A DNA stretch of 38,992 bases from Thermostichus vulcanus str. 'Rupite' (GTDB lineage Bacteria > Cyanobacteriota > Cyanobacteriia > Thermostichales > Thermostichaceae): positions 1 through 38,992 of the forward strand of contig NZ_JAFIRA010000039.1 of assembly GCF_022848905.1 (NCBI RefSeq), given 5' to 3'. The position numbers and the translations under genes are program-made. The notes below the pieces were generated by a model, which was not told the DNA's origin, searched no databases, and saw only the letters and a list, made by a program, of their open reading frames with translations. Below are positions 1 to 7,686 of this stretch, piece after piece (the stretch's first letter is position 1; the number at the start of each line of letters is the position of its first letter).

Positions 1-66
1 GACACTACCGGGAAGATTAGTACTCAGAAGGTGTTGGAATACATCAACGACCCACACCACGGCTGA
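1..66 (+). CDS. tnpA: IS200-type TnpA transposase, C-terminal end only
   Basis: The window opens inside a reading frame whose last 21 residues end in KVLEYINDPHHG before a TGA at 64-66. A short helix of this kind (…YIxxQ-like) is typical of the C-terminus of Y1 HUH transposases of the IS200/IS605 group, which cut and rejoin single-stranded DNA at subterminal hairpins. The call rests mainly on what follows: the stop codon lies inside a hairpin with an extrahelical T, exactly where such an element keeps its right end. Only the tail is visible, so whether the gene is intact cannot be judged. It could instead be the tail of an unrelated short gene. Confidence 0.5.
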   Translation, partial: DTTGKISTQKVLEYINDPHHG

Positions 67-112
67 ATAAATTCAGCCTGTGCGCTTATATCCCCCAGTT
101 AGAAACCGGGGG
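58..112 (+). mobile_element. IS200/IS605-like right-end hairpins
   Basis: Two hairpins follow the tnpA tail. The first pairs CAC at 58-60 plus GGCTGAAT at 61-68 with ATTCAGCC at 71-78 plus GTG at 80-82, leaving T79 as a single bulged base in an otherwise perfect stem. An extrahelical T is the recognised signature of the subterminal hairpins bound by IS200/IS605 TnpA. The second pairs CCCCC at 92-96 with GGGGG at 108-112, extended by GTT/AAC. The exact cleavage point is not identifiable. No target-site duplication is expected for this family. Confidence 0.55.
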
Positions 113-294
113 CTTTACGCTGCTCTTCGTAAGGGATCCCCTTTGTTTAGCCAAATGGCTGGGCTCAACTTCTGTTTCTGTTGCTGCTGGCATTGCCATC
201 GCAGGTGCTGCTAGATCTGCCTCTGACCTTAGACCCGACATACAGTCGGAAATAGCAGTAAGGTGAAGGTATGTAAACGAGCTTTTCAGGTTGT

Positions 295-1866
295 ATGGCT
301 TCGGACCTGAAGATTCAGAAAATTCTCTACGTGCGGCTGCCCTGCAACCCGATCTTCCCGATTGGGGTGGTCTATTTGGCGGATCACGTCCATAAGCGGT
401 TTCCCAATGTCGAGCAGCGCATCTTCGATATGGGCACCTTCCCACCCTTAGATTTTCGCCGTCGCATGCTAGAGCAGATCGACCATTTCCAGCCAGATTT
501 GCTGGTGTTTTCCTGGCGGGATATTCAAGTCTATGCCCCGGTGAATGGGCGGGCTGGCAATCTGTTGCAGCACTCCTTCGAGTTTCTCTACGCCCGCAAT
601 CCCCTGAAGAAATTACGGGGATCCCTAAATAGCCTCAAGTTGGTGTTGGCCTACTATGGCGAGATTTGGCGCAATACCCGCCTGGTCTGGCAAGGGATCC
701 GCCGGGCAAGACGCTACAAACCCCAAGCGGAGGTGGTGTTGGGGGGCGGGGCCGTGAGTGTTTTTTACGAACAACTGGGCCGTTCTCTACCCAAAGGCAC
801 GATCATCTCGGTCGGGGAAGGGGAAACCCTACTGGAAAAAGTCATTCAGGGACAGAGCCTGGCCTCTGAGCGTTGCTACCGAGCCAAACTGGAACAACCG
901 CGCCGGGGAATGGTGCATGAGCCGCCACAGCCGTTGCAAAAGACCGCCTGTGACTACAGCTACATCGAAGAGATTTGGCCGGAAATTGAGTATTACCTAG
1001 AGGGGGGCGATTTTTACATTGGGGTGCAAACCAAGCGGGGATGTCCCCACAACTGCTGCTATTGCATCTACACTGTCATCGAAGGCAAACAGGTGCGCAT
1101 CAATCCTGCCGATGAAGTGGTTCGGGAAATGTTGCAACTGTATGAACGGGGGGTACGGAATTTCTGGTTTACAGATGCCCAATTTATCCCGGCTCGTCGA
1201 TACATTGAAGATGCAGTAGAGTTGCTGCAAAAGATCCTTGCTGCTGGCATGACAGATATTCGCTGGGCTGCCTATATTCGCGCCGACAACCTCACGCCAG
1301 AGTTAGCGGATCTGATGGTCAAAACCGGTATGAGCTACTTCGAGATCGGCATTACCAGCGGATCCCAGGAATTGGTACGCAAAATGCGCATGGGCTATAA
1401 CCTGCGAACAGTATTGGATAGTTGTCGTTATCTCAAGCAGGCGGGATTTCAGGATTTGGTCTCGGTCAATTACTCCTTCAATGTAATTGATGAGCGACCG
1501 GAAACCATTCGGCAAACCTTACGGTATCATCGTGAACTGGAGGCTATCTTTGGCCGGGATAAGGTGGAACCCGCCATCTTTTTTATTGGCCTACAACCTC
1601 ACACTCACTTAGAAGATTATGCTCGCAAAATAGGGGTGATTGATGAACATTTCAACCCCATGACCATGACCCCTTGGACGGCCCGGAAATTGCTCTGGAA
1701 CCCAGAACCAATGGGATCCTTTTTTGGAGAGGTGTGCTTAGAAGCCTGGGATCGTAACCCGAATGACTTTGGCCGCGAAGTGATGGATATTCTAGAGCGT
1801 CGACTGGGTCTGGCGGAGCTGGAGGAAGCTTTGAGTGCGCCTTTGGCTGGAGTTTACGTGTCGTGA
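295..1866 (+). CDS. B12-binding-type radical SAM protein
   Basis: A 523-residue radical SAM enzyme. The 4Fe-4S cluster motif CxxxCxxC is visible as C250-PHN-C254-CY-C257. The preceding ~180 residues contain a Rossmann-like stretch (LVFSWRDIQVY near 70-80, VVLGGGAVSVF near 147-157, SVGEGE near 172) as in N-terminal cobalamin-binding domains of BchE-like enzymes. Downstream, RWAAYIRADNL and EIGITSGSQELVRKMRMGY are usual core-barrel motifs of this class. Such enzymes generate a 5'-deoxyadenosyl radical and often methylate or rearrange unactivated carbons. Cyanobacteria encode several paralogues, one group annotated as a photosystem II high-light acclimation radical SAM protein; that identity is possible but not shown here. 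The substrate is unknown. The ATG has only a weak ribosome site. The gene stands alone, between an IS tail and a substrate-binding protein. Confidence 0.82.
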   Translation: MASDLKIQKILYVRLPCNPIFPIGVVYLADHVHKRFPNVEQRIFDMGTFPPLDFRRRMLEQIDHFQPDLLVFSWRDIQVYAPVNGRAGNLLQHSFEFLYARNPLKKLRGSLNSLKLVLAYYGEIWRNTRLVWQGIRRARRYKPQAEVVLGGGAVSVFYEQLGRSLPKGTIISVGEGETLLEKVIQGQSLASERCYRAKLEQPRRGMVHEPPQPLQKTACDYSYIEEIWPEIEYYLEGGDFYIGVQTKRGCPHNCCYCIYTVIEGKQVRINPADEVVREMLQLYERGVRNFWFTDAQFIPARRYIEDAVELLQKILAAGMTDIRWAAYIRADNLTPELADLMVKTGMSYFEIGITSGSQELVRKMRMGYNLRTVLDSCRYLKQAGFQDLVSVNYSFNVIDERPETIRQTLRYHRELEAIFGRDKVEPAIFFIGLQPHTHLEDYARKIGVIDEHFNPMTMTPWTARKLLWNPEPMGSFFGEVCLEAWDRNPNDFGREVMDILERRLGLAELEEALSAPLAGVYVS

Positions 1867-2171
1867 CATCCACTCGACACTGACCGGTAGAGCCCGGAAT
1901 TCTCGTCGCGTTAGTGGGCTGGAGTCCTTACCTGTGGAAGCAGAAATTGCTGGCGGGTGAGGTGCAACAGTGTCAAGGCTCTCACAGCCTCTGCCTGGAG
2001 GAAATCATGACGATACAAAACTTTACTTTTGTAGCGCCAGTTACTTCGTCTCCCATAACAACTGGCTAGGGTCTGCAGAGGTAAGGATGTACATCCGCAA
2101 AATCAGTGCCCAACTATTGCCAAAGACGGGTGATGGATGGGCTGCTGTGTGTCTTCAGAAGAGGTTATCTT
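1867..2171. other. Intergenic region, no gene recognised
   Basis: About 305 bp between the radical SAM gene and the substrate-binding protein. It holds a short dyad (AGGC…GCCT near 1977-1992) and no open frame with family resemblance. I looked for TPP and cobalamin riboswitch landmarks because of the downstream NMT1/THI5-like protein and the upstream B12-type enzyme, and did not see them. It probably carries the promoter and leader of the downstream gene. A Shine-Dalgarno AGAAGAGG lies just before the ATG at 2172. Confidence 0.5.
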
Positions 2172-3194
2172 ATGCGTCGTCGTTCATTTTTAGCCTATTC
2201 CATGGGAGCTGGTGTGGCAGCCGCTAGTGCCAGTTCGCTAAGGGTGCCGTTTGCCGTAGCCTTGGAAGGGGAGGGCAACCTGGTGATGCAGCTGGATTGG
2301 AAGTTTAACGTCCAGTTTGCAGGGCTGCTACTGGCTGACCATTTGGGGTTGTATGCCGACAAGGGGTTGGAGGTGGTGATCAAACCCTGGGAATCGAATA
2401 TGGTGGTGCCCGAAACCGTGGCAGCCTCTAGCATGATGATTGGCTGTGCGGAACAGAACCTGATTTTAGAAGCCCAGGCCGAAGGAGCCAGCCTGAAGGC
2501 TCTAGCCACCATGTTCCAGGCGTCTCCCTATGCCCTAATGACCATGCCCGACAGCGGCCTCACTACCCTCCAAGACTTGGTGGGCAAGACCGTGGGAGTG
2601 CATGTGGATGGGGTGAAGGTGATGGAACTGGTGAAAGGGGTAAATAACATTGCTCCCGACGCGATTAAGGTGATTGAGATTCCCTATGAAGATAAGATTG
2701 GTCGTCTGATCCGGGGTGAACTGGCGGCCTTGCAATGTTATGCGGTCGATGAACCCATCGCCTTTGCCAACGAGGTGGGTAAGGAGCCGATTTTGCTCCC
2801 CATGGATACTTATGGCTACGACGCCTATGCCCAAACCTTTTTCACTACCGATGCGATGTTAGCAGCCCATGGAGACATGGTGAAAGCGTTCCTGGAAGCC
2901 AGTTTTGCAGGTTGGGCCGCGGCCCTGGCGGATATTCCTGGCACCGCAACCCTAGTGGCAGAGAAGTATGCGGAACCGGGCAGCAAGTACACTGATGTGG
3001 GGTACCAGACGCGATCACTCGAACTGGTAGCGGAGTATGTGCTGCGGGGCATTTCATCGGAGCAGTTGGGGGTGATTGATGGCGATCGCTGGATGCTGGC
3101 CGCAGAGCGGATGGCGGAGTATGGCATCATCAGTGCGGCTCCGTCCCGTGAACAGGCGCTGAATCTGTCCCTGTGGTCGGGGATGAGGGCATAG
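2172..3194 (+). CDS. Tat-exported ABC transporter substrate-binding protein (NMT1/SsuA-like)
   Basis: A 340-residue periplasmic binding protein. The start at 2172 is chosen because AGAAGAGG precedes it and because it places a twin-arginine signal, MRRRSFLAYSMGAG, at the very N-terminus, followed by an Ala-rich hydrophobic segment ending near AVALEG. The mature part has the NMT1/THI5 or SsuA/TauA pattern: VQFAGLLLADHLGLYADKGLEV near 50-70, LKALATMFQASPYALMTMPDSG, LVGKTVGVHVDG, and RGELAALQCYAVDEP. This family binds small molecules such as thiamine precursors, sulfonates, nitrate or bicarbonate for an ABC importer. No permease or ATPase lies beside it, so its partners are elsewhere or it is an orphan. 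The ligand cannot be read from the sequence. Tat export suggests folding, or cofactor or ligand loading, before secretion. Confidence 0.82.
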   Translation: MRRRSFLAYSMGAGVAAASASSLRVPFAVALEGEGNLVMQLDWKFNVQFAGLLLADHLGLYADKGLEVVIKPWESNMVVPETVAASSMMIGCAEQNLILEAQAEGASLKALATMFQASPYALMTMPDSGLTTLQDLVGKTVGVHVDGVKVMELVKGVNNIAPDAIKVIEIPYEDKIGRLIRGELAALQCYAVDEPIAFANEVGKEPILLPMDTYGYDAYAQTFFTTDAMLAAHGDMVKAFLEASFAGWAAALADIPGTATLVAEKYAEPGSKYTDVGYQTRSLELVAEYVLRGISSEQLGVIDGDRWMLAAERMAEYGIISAAPSREQALNLSLWSGMRA

Positions 3195-3240
3195 CCCACT
3201 GTTGTTGAGGCAGATTTTCCAGATGTTGTGGTAGGTGCTT

Positions 3241-3319
3241 ACTGCTGCGCACGGCTTTCAGCCTACGGGGGCAGCTTATACCCCACTTAGCAAGTGGGGA
3301 GACTCCCTAGCGCAGCAGT
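3241..3319. repeat. Nested inverted repeat, probable IS200/IS605 end relic or terminator
   Basis: An outer perfect 10-bp inverted repeat, ACTGCTGCGC (3241-3250) with GCGCAGCAGT (3310-3319), encloses a strong inner hairpin, CCCCACTT (3281-3288), loop AGC, AAGTGGGG (3292-3299). The interior also contains CACGGCT…AGCCT followed by GCTTATA, the same order of short motifs seen at the IS right end at 58-112. It therefore resembles the end of a small IS200/IS605-derived element that has lost its genes. It starts 46 bp after the binding-protein stop and could also serve as that gene's terminator, though no T-run follows. Confidence 0.5.
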
Positions 3320-3501
3320 GTCTAGCACTTTGTATCCTGACGCCGCACGCCTACAGCGGGGCAAGCCCTAGCTACGTATACAGCGCAGGAACGTTCTCGA
3401 GCTCTTAGGGGTTAAACTACCTTTTGGAAGCCTTCAGAGAATGGGCAGGATATGCTGGTCTGAAGCAGAGAGGGCAGGGATCCCATCTCTCTGCTTCGGT
3501 G

Positions 3502-4374
3502 ATGAATGTTCTGCTACCGTTAGCTCCCATGCCGACCCCACCACCCACCTACTATCAACAGCTGGGGCTTGACCCTCAGGCCAGCCTAGAGGAGATCAAA
3601 ACTGCCTATCGAAAACGTGCCCGTCAGGTTCATCCTGATGGGTTGCCTGCGGAAACGCCGGAGTATCTGCGCCAGTTGGCCCAACGGGAGTTTCTGCAGT
3701 TGCAGCGCGCCTACCGGGTCTTAAGTGATAGCCAGCAACGGCAGGCTTACGATCTTAGCCTCAAACCGAAATCCTTACCCCCCCGTCCACCTGTGGCGGT
3801 GGTACCTGTCCCGGAGCCGATTCCTCCTACCCCCAGTTGGCCGACTTTGTTGAGTGCTGGATTGGCAGGGGCAGCCCTGTGTTTAGTGGGTTTGGCCCTC
3901 TGGAACAGCTTAAGCCCGGCCCAAAGCCTAGAAATGGCCAACAAAACGACTGTGGAAGACGCGGTTCATTTGAGTGCGGCAACGGGTCCAGTCGGGATCC
4001 CTGTTTCTGAAGGGGTAGTTCCCCGTTCCTCTGCCGTGGCAGGAGAACTGGTGCAGGAAGTCACCGTCTCACAAGCCATGACGACAACTCAGCCAGAGAC
4101 TCCTTTTCAGCCCTCTGCGGAGCAGATCGACCGTTTTGCCCGGGCGTTGGTGGAGGTGCAGCCCCTGTTACAAGCTACCCAAAATCGTCTTGAACGGGCC
4201 AACAGCAGTGAAGAACGTCAGCAAATCGAACAACAGTTTGAAAACGCCGCCAGCAAGGTGATCGTCGCCAACCAACTGACCCCCGAAGAGTATCACCGCA
4301 TCTCCGCCAGTGCCCAATCGGATCCGCAAGTAGCGGCCTCGGTAACAGCAGCCGTGCGTCGTTGGATGCCCTGA
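3502..4374 (+). CDS. J-domain / single-TM / DUF4168 membrane protein
   Basis: About 290 residues with three parts. Residues ~17-75 are a DnaJ domain: YYQQLGLDP, EEIKTAYRKRARQVHPD with the HPD triad at 44-46, and FLQLQRAYRVLSD. A Pro-rich linker leads to one membrane helix at ~116-134 (LLSAGLAGAALCLVGLALW). The C-terminal ~207-284 (EQIDRFARALVEVQPLL, IEQQFENAASKVIVANQLTPEEYHRI) matches the pattern of DUF4168, a domain usually found in exported cyanobacterial proteins. The expected topology is J-domain in the cytoplasm and DUF4168 in the periplasm or lumen. The J-domain would recruit an Hsp70 (DnaK) to the membrane. The start is uncertain: ATG 3502 and ATG 3529 are both possible, and a TTG at 3424 would add a poorly conserved leader. 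The 3' end overlaps the opposing chorismate-lyase gene by 82 bp. Confidence 0.8.
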   Translation: MNVLLPLAPMPTPPPTYYQQLGLDPQASLEEIKTAYRKRARQVHPDGLPAETPEYLRQLAQREFLQLQRAYRVLSDSQQRQAYDLSLKPKSLPPRPPVAVVPVPEPIPPTPSWPTLLSAGLAGAALCLVGLALWNSLSPAQSLEMANKTTVEDAVHLSAATGPVGIPVSEGVVPRSSAVAGELVQEVTVSQAMTTTQPETPFQPSAEQIDRFARALVEVQPLLQATQNRLERANSSEERQQIEQQFENAASKVIVANQLTPEEYHRISASAQSDPQVAASVTAAVRRWMP

Positions 4375-5063
4375 GTACTGAGTCGTGGAGAAAACACCTC
4401 GTAGATCACCGTCAAGGGTTCCCCCTTGTGCAACAAAAGGTAATGCCTAGCCCAGAAGGGGCCGGGACAGCCTAGCAGCTGGGCAATGGGATCCGCTTGG
4501 CCGCAATAAAGTCTGCGTAACTCCCGAAAGGTTTCCAGTCGTTCTTGGATCAGGTTTTGGCCAATTGGGTTTTCTGGGTTCGGCAAGTGGTGGGCTAGGT
4601 GGTCGGGGTTCCACCAGGAGGTGGCGTAGAGCAAGGGCTGTTGAGAGGTTGCCCCACTGAGCCAAACGCGCCGCCGCATCAAAGGGGATCCCAGCCGTGC
4701 CAAATCCTTGGTCAGGCGTTGCATCGATTTGGGGATGGTACTTTGTTGTGCCCACAGATCCACTGGCCCCGTGTCGAGTAGATGAGCCTGAATTGGTTCC
4801 TGGGTCAAAGTGGCAAGGTTACGAGTGGTAAACCCATCTCCCAGCAGCAGCAAGCGCAACAGAGGATCCACCTCTACCAGTTTGGGGAGCAGTGGATCTG
4901 CTTCTCCCTGCCAGTGCAGGTGCAGGGGCCACCAGTCAGCCACCGTCGCATCGCAAGGAGAAGCGTCCGCTCTAGAGGGAGTGTCCGCAGGGGTAGGAGC
5001 CGAGACCCAAGCGGATCCCACCTCGTCGGCATGGCAGGTGAACGGAGAGAGGGAGGGTTCCAA
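4293..5063 (-). CDS. ycf21: Chorismate lyase, Ycf21/DUF98 family
   Basis: A 256-residue protein. Its core LVEVDPLLRLLLLGDGFTTRNLATLTQEPIQAHLL, then RRRVWLSGATSQQPLLYATSWWNP, FRELRRLYCG and a final GEPLTVIYEVFSP, follow the cyanobacterial/plastid Ycf21 pattern, relatives of UbiC. These enzymes remove pyruvate from chorismate to give 4-hydroxybenzoate, the ring precursor of plastoquinone in cyanobacteria. The first ~40 residues are low in conservation, so a GTG at ~4943 (VADWWPLHLHW) is an alternative start. The gene is convergent with the J-domain gene and its last 82 bp lie inside that gene. It is separated by ~80 bp from the AbrB-type transporter downstream of zur and may be transcribed with it. 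Confidence 0.82.
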   Translation of the reverse strand: MEPSLSPFTCHADEVGSAWVSAPTPADTPSRADASPCDATVADWWPLHLHWQGEADPLLPKLVEVDPLLRLLLLGDGFTTRNLATLTQEPIQAHLLDTGPVDLWAQQSTIPKSMQRLTKDLARLGSPLMRRRVWLSGATSQQPLLYATSWWNPDHLAHHLPNPENPIGQNLIQERLETFRELRRLYCGQADPIAQLLGCPGPFWARHYLLLHKGEPLTVIYEVFSPRLSTQGIQRRTAAVTEAATCGSDWALAEMR

Positions 5064-5140
5064 GGTGGCGGCCCAGTTGTTAAGTTCTGTATCGCTCCCT
5101 CAGTTTAACCCACCCTATTGTTTCTGTTCTAGGGGTTTTC

Positions 5141-5644
5141 CTAACTTGTGCCCGGTTGCACCAGCAGCCGCACCACCCAAGGCACCACCACAATGACGCT
5201 GATCAGACGCGCTAGGTGCATGACCATCACCGTACTGGTTTGCGCCCCCATATCCAGGGCGATCAAGCTCATATCGGAAATGCCCCCTGGCGCTGTACCC
5301 AACAAAGCGGTCAGTCGCTCAATGCCCAACCAACGGGAGACCAAGTACCCAGATAACACACCGGTACCGATAGCAATGGCGGTGCAAAGCAACGCCGGTC
5401 GCCACAGATCTTTCAGAGCAAGAAACGTGTCGGCAGTAAGCTTGGTACCCAAGATCGTGCCCAACACCAGCTGCATAGCAAAGCGAATCCCAGCTGGGGG
5501 AGTCGGAATCGGAATTATCCCCCAGACATTCACCAAACCCACCGCCACCATCGAACCTACCAAAGCTCCCGCTGGAAGCTTCAGTTTTACCCCAATCAGG
5601 GCACCGGCCAACCCGATTAACAACGTCCAGAGATAGCTCATCAT
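5141..5644 (-). CDS. AbrB-family (AbrB duplication) membrane protein, single repeat
   Basis: A 167-residue, very hydrophobic protein with about five membrane helices. GALIGVKLKLPAGALVGSMVAVGLVN and FAMQLVLGTILGTKLTADTF, followed by LLGTAPGGISDMSLIALDMGAQTSTVMVMHLAR, are the hallmark motifs of the AbrB duplication domain, a membrane family not to be confused with AbrB transcription factors. Many bacterial members are ~350 residues with two such repeats; this one has a single repeat and may work as a dimer, possibly with a second half-size protein elsewhere. Its ATG overlaps the TGA of the upstream Fur-family gene (ATGA), which indicates translational coupling. The transported substrate is unknown. 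Confidence 0.78.
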   Translation of the reverse strand: MMSYLWTLLIGLAGALIGVKLKLPAGALVGSMVAVGLVNVWGIIPIPTPPAGIRFAMQLVLGTILGTKLTADTFLALKDLWRPALLCTAIAIGTGVLSGYLVSRWLGIERLTALLGTAPGGISDMSLIALDMGAQTSTVMVMHLARLISVIVVVPWVVRLLVQPGTS

Positions 5645-6096
5645 TTTGGTTGGGCCTTTAGAAGTGTGGATTCCTGTGAGCCAGATTCAGGCCCACTCTC
5701 GCCACGGCATCGAGCACAGGTGCCGTAGAAGTCAAGCACATGGTACTCGATCACAAATTGATACTGCCCAGAAAGTTGGGATTCCAAATCTCCAACGGGA
5801 CAACCCGATAGAGGTATCACCTGACGACATTGGGTGCAAATCAGATGATGGCGATTGTGGCCGTTGCTGGGCAAGACCTGATAGTAAGTCTGGGGATCCC
5901 CGAGGTTGACTGATTGCAGTTTGCCCTCATTGCGTAGCGCATCCAGAACTCGATAAACCGTAGCCAGTCCAACGGTGTGGTTGGCGTTACGCAATTCCAG
6001 GAAAATTTCCTGAGCCGAAAGTGGCTGTGACTGATGCTGAAGCACCTCCAGGATCAATTTCTGGTTGCGAGTTTGGCGAGAGGAGGACATGTTCAA
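5641..6096 (-). CDS. zur: Fur-family metal regulator, probably Zur
   Basis: A 151-residue Fur-family repressor. The winged helix is at ~8-65 (QTRNQKLILEVLQ, LSAQEIFLELR, VGLATVYRVLDALRNEGKLQ). The metal/dimer domain has HHLICTQCRQVIPLSGCPVGDLESQL, with one CxxC, and YHVLDFYGTCARC, with the second CxxC. The CPVxDLE segment and the YHxLDFYGxCxxC ending resemble cyanobacterial Zur (FurB) more than FurA or PerR, so it probably represses zinc-uptake genes when zinc is sufficient; the exact metal is inferred. An alternative ATG lies two codons in (MSSS). Gene order is DUF1825, this gene 19 bp later, then the AbrB-type membrane protein overlapping its stop, which suggests one transcript. Confidence 0.8.
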   Translation of the reverse strand: MNMSSSRQTRNQKLILEVLQHQSQPLSAQEIFLELRNANHTVGLATVYRVLDALRNEGKLQSVNLGDPQTYYQVLPSNGHNRHHLICTQCRQVIPLSGCPVGDLESQLSGQYQFVIEYHVLDFYGTCARCRGESGPESGSQESTLLKAQPK

Positions 6097-6115
6097 CCCT
6101 TCTAAATCCTTCGGG

Positions 6116-6439
6116 TCAGCGCTCAGATTCCGCCTCAGCTTTCATACGCTCTAGCGTCCGATTCATATGGTCGAACATTTGGCTGGGGGAGACCCCAAAG
6201 CTCCCCAGTTGGGTTTGCAATTGTTTGATGGTCATTTGGGCCATAAAGTCATCGGAGAGTTCCAGCCGCTTCATAAAAATGCGTTGGCGCTCCAGTAAAT
6301 CCTCCATCTGTTCGATGAAGATTTTTTTACCTTCCCGGTCAAATTTGCCGTACTGTTCCCCAAGCTGCATCAGGTTTTGGAAATCCTGAAACAGTTGCTT
6401 GGCCTCCTCTTGTACGATCTCAGAGTCGAAGAAGCTCAT
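6116..6439 (-). CDS. DUF1825 family protein
   Basis: A 107-residue soluble, helical and charged protein beginning MSFFDSEIVQEEAKQLFQDFQ. The phrases LMQLGEQYGKFDREGKKIFIEQME and MTIKQLQTQLGSFGVSPSQMFDHM are those of DUF1825, a family I know only from cyanobacteria. No catalytic or binding motif is visible and no function is established. It is the first gene of the apparent DUF1825-zur-abrB transcript and is divergent from the UPF0284 gene, with ~130 bp between the two chosen start codons. Confidence 0.85.
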   Translation of the reverse strand: MSFFDSEIVQEEAKQLFQDFQNLMQLGEQYGKFDREGKKIFIEQMEDLLERQRIFMKRLELSDDFMAQMTIKQLQTQLGSFGVSPSQMFDHMNRTLERMKAEAESER

Positions 6440-6570
6440 GGTCTTCCGTCTGCCCTGGATAAACTGTATTGGGTGTTCCCATCCTATCCGATCTGAGTCG
6501 CCTTCCTGCGAGTACGGGATCCCGCTCTAGCTCAGGATGGATTTCTGGCTTGTTTGGCTCGGTGTCTACA

Positions 6571-7686
6571 ATGCTCCCGTTTCCTTGTGTTAAGGCTTAC
6601 ACTCAGCCGGCTTTGGCCCAGCAGTGGTGCGAAGGGGTGCAGGGATCCCAACCCCTGTTTCTTGCTTGTTTGGGCTTCACGCAAACGGCCCTGATCCCCG
6701 GTATCTCGGCTGCAGGTGCCACCCCGGCCCTGCGCCGTTACACTGCCCTGGCAGACGGGGAACTGCTGCTGAGGGGCCATTCTCACCGTTTGCCCACCTC
6801 CCCGGACGGCTACCCCTCGCCGGTGGTGATCAGCCGCGCCATTCTGACGGAGTTGGGGATCCCGTACCAGGTGTTCGATTGTGGCTTGCCGGATCCCTTG
6901 CCGGGTGCCATTCCAGTCAGGGGGAGAGGGGTGGCTCAATGTTTGAGTACGGGCAGAGCTTTGCCGCTTGAGCAGGTGAGCTCTTTGTGGCAGGAGGGGT
7001 ATGAGCGGGGATCCCGCCTAAGCTCCGGTTATTGGGTGATTGGGGAGTGTGTGGCGGGGGGGACAACCACAGCTTTGGCCCTGCTGCTGGGGTTGGGCTG
7101 GAGGGCAGAGGGCATGGTCAACAGCAGTCACCCAGTGTGTAACCATGCTCAGAAGTTGGCTTTGGTGCGTCAGGGGTTGGCGAATCTTCCCGCAGGGGCT
7201 TCTGCGCTGCAGGTGGTGGCCGCAGTGGGGGATCCCATGCAGCCCTTTGTGGCCGGGTTGGCCATGGGGGCGGCCCAGCAGGGTAGGGTGCTCTTGGCGG
7301 GGGGTACACAAATGCTGGCGGTGGTCGCTCTGATGATGCGCTTGGGGGCAGAGCACGGGATCCCTTGGCCTAAGGAGAATGTAGCCGTGGGTACTACCCG
7401 TTGGGTGGTGGCGGATCCCTCGGGTAACACGGTAGCGTTGGCACAATCACTGGGAACGGTGCCCCTTTTGGCAACGCAGCTGAGCTTGATGAACAGCCAC
7501 CATCCTGCCCTGCAAGCCTACGAACGCGGCTATGTGAAAGAAGGGGTGGGTGCAGGTGGATTGGCCATTGCCAGCAGCCTCTACGCCCGCTGGAGTCAGG
7601 AGGAACTCTTGGCTGCAATCGATAAAAGCTACGAACAGCTGGTGCTTCAAGCCGCCTCTAGGGGGGCCATGGTCAAGCCTTCCTGA
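6571..7686 (+). CDS. UPF0284 / CobT-like phosphoribosyltransferase family protein
   Basis: A 371-residue protein from ATG 6571, preferred over a TTG at 6469 because homology to the family begins at VKAYTQPALAQQW. LFLACLGFTQTALIPGISAAGATPALRRYTALADGELL and YWVIGECVAGGTTTALALLLGLG are characteristic of UPF0284/TIGR00303 proteins, relatives of CobT (nicotinate-nucleotide:dimethylbenzimidazole phosphoribosyltransferase) in cyanobacteria and archaea. CobT activates the lower ligand base of cobalamin; cyanobacteria mostly make pseudocobalamin, so the base used is uncertain. The Gly-rich LLAGGTQMLAVVAL segment is also conserved. The last 40 bp overlap the convergent clpS gene. Confidence 0.82.
   Translation: MLPFPCVKAYTQPALAQQWCEGVQGSQPLFLACLGFTQTALIPGISAAGATPALRRYTALADGELLLRGHSHRLPTSPDGYPSPVVISRAILTELGIPYQVFDCGLPDPLPGAIPVRGRGVAQCLSTGRALPLEQVSSLWQEGYERGSRLSSGYWVIGECVAGGTTTALALLLGLGWRAEGMVNSSHPVCNHAQKLALVRQGLANLPAGASALQVVAAVGDPMQPFVAGLAMGAAQQGRVLLAGGTQMLAVVALMMRLGAEHGIPWPKENVAVGTTRWVVADPSGNTVALAQSLGTVPLLATQLSLMNSHHPALQAYERGYVKEGVGAGGLAIASSLYARWSQEELLAAIDKSYEQLVLQAASRGAMVKPS

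Noticed and set aside
86-445. 119-codon open frame on the minus strand
   Set aside because: Overlaps the IS right end and the start of the radical SAM gene; no domain of its own.
1867-2171. Riboswitch before the NMT1-like binding protein
   Set aside because: TPP and cobalamin riboswitch consensus motifs were looked for and not found.
5148-5636. Open frame of 162 codons on the plus strand
   Set aside because: Antisense to the AbrB-type membrane protein; composition unlike a protein gene.
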